Below, in pieces: positions 26,175 to 26,666 of a stretch of 26,666 nt of DNA; the first letter of the stretch is position 1, and the number at the start of each line of letters is the position of its first letter. This DNA is from an uncultured Marvinbryantia sp. (GTDB lineage Bacteria; Bacillota; Clostridia; Lachnospirales; Lachnospiraceae). Position numbers and translations under genes: made by a program. The notes beneath the pieces were generated by a model, which saw nothing but the letters and a program-made list of their open reading frames with translations, did not search any database and was not told the DNA's origin. Where the stretch lies: assembly GCA_934408725.1 (NCBI GenBank), contig CAKRVB010000034.1, positions 1 through 26,666 on the forward strand. The letters run 5' to 3'.

Positions 26175-26262
26175 GGAGAAATACTCAAGAGGCTGAAGAG
26201 GCGCCCCTGCTAAGGGTGTAGGTCGTTTGCGCGGCGCGAGGGTTCAAATCCCTCTTTCTCCG
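26175..26262 (+). tRNA. tRNA-Ser (anticodon GCT)
   Basis: This is an 88-nt type II tRNA. The acceptor is GGAGAAA/TTTCTCC with discriminator G. The anticodon stem CGCCC/GGGTG encloses CTGCTAA, with anticodon GCT at 26209-26211 reading AGC and AGT. The long variable arm is typical of serine tRNAs, and the T-loop is GTTCAAATC. CCA is not encoded. There is no terminator between it and the rRNA promoters, so read-through into the rRNA operon is possible. It is a substrate of the SerRS encoded at 1555-2844. Confidence 0.97.
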
Positions 26263-26301
26263 TTGGTTAGCTACAAAAATTTGAAAAAATAAAAAAAGTA
26301 G

Positions 26302-26420
26302 TTGACAAGTAAGAATAGATGTGATAATCTATAGAAGTTCGCTTGAAGAACTAAGACGAAAAAACAACTTGAAAAAAAGTTAAAAAAGTAGTTGACAAAG
26401 TTCTGAAAAAGTGATAAGAT
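26302..26420 (+). promoter_or_regulatory. Tandem rRNA operon promoters P1 and P2
   Basis: P1 has TTGACA (26302-26307), 17 bp, TAATCT (26325-26330). P2 has TTGACA (26392-26397), 17 bp, TAAGAT (26415-26420). Both are embedded in the same repeat AAAAAAGTAGTTGACAA, 90 bp apart, so one looks like a duplicate of the other. This is the usual layout for growth-rate-controlled rRNA operons in Firmicutes. Confidence 0.85.
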
Positions 26421-26585
26421 ATCAAAGTTGCTGTTGATAAGCAACGAGATAAAGAACCTTGATAATTGAACAGTGAAACAACCTTGAAAGATTCTAAAAA
26501 AGTTTTAACATTCAAGGAACTGACCTTATAAACAGTAAAAGGGATGAATTAGCTAGACGTTAATTCTGAACTGGATTCAAACATT
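26421..26585 (+). other. rRNA leader region
   Basis: Between P2 and 16S the leader has a hairpin GTTGCT/AGCAAC (26427-26445), a possible boxA-like stretch near 26460-26475 (TTGATAATTGAACA), and an inverted pair CCTTGAA/TTCAAGG (26482-26488 and 26511-26517). These suit antitermination and RNase III processing, though the exact boxes are not certain. Confidence 0.5.

Positions 26586-26666
<81 letters not shown>

Overview
This window is the replication-origin region of a low-GC Firmicute, most likely a member of the Lachnospiraceae (Clostridium cluster XIVa). The evidence is the classic Firmicute origin gene order, the DUF3881 gene beside serS (to my knowledge largely a Lachnospiraceae family), and the first ~80 bases of a 16S rRNA of that type at the right edge. 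I cannot name the genus with confidence. Almost everything is core housekeeping; I see no transposase, integrase, CRISPR array or defence cluster.

Layout. Positions 1-637 are non-coding apart from tRNA-Arg(CCT) and an apparent second, broken tRNA-Arg(CCT). From 638 to 14869 nearly all genes are on the minus strand: DUF3881 and serS; a parA-parB-DUF4446 operon with two perfect parS sites upstream; rsmG; mnmE-mnmG; and rpmH-rnpA-yidD-yidC-jag. A DnaA-box cluster (about 15060-15330) lies left of dnaA and a second one (16759-16863) right of it, which fits a bipartite oriC. From dnaA onward everything is on the plus strand: dnaA, dnaN, yaaA-type S4 gene, recF, gyrB, gyrA, then murT-gatD, tRNA-Ser(GCT) and an rRNA operon with tandem promoters. 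Transcription therefore runs away from oriC on both arms, co-directional with replication.

Two protein genes break that rule: an alpha/beta hydrolase (6056-6988) and a DUF1292 gene (11542-11835). Both are on the plus strand inside the minus-strand arm. Both carry the same short palindromic element in their predicted 5' leader, and a third copy sits in the predicted leader of parA. This three-copy leader element is the most interesting unexplained signal here.

How the genes work together. DnaA, DnaN, RecF and gyrase start, clamp, repair and relax replication. ParA, ParB and parS segregate the new origins. RnpA, L34, MnmE/MnmG, RsmG, SerRS, the tRNAs and rRNA serve translation. YidD, YidC and Jag act in membrane-protein insertion and envelope control, and MurT/GatD amidate lipid II. 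Other points worth checking are DnaA boxes in the serS-parB gap, loss of the usual membrane arginine in YidC, a glycine at a quinolone-determining position of GyrA, and an rpmH-rnpA attenuator.
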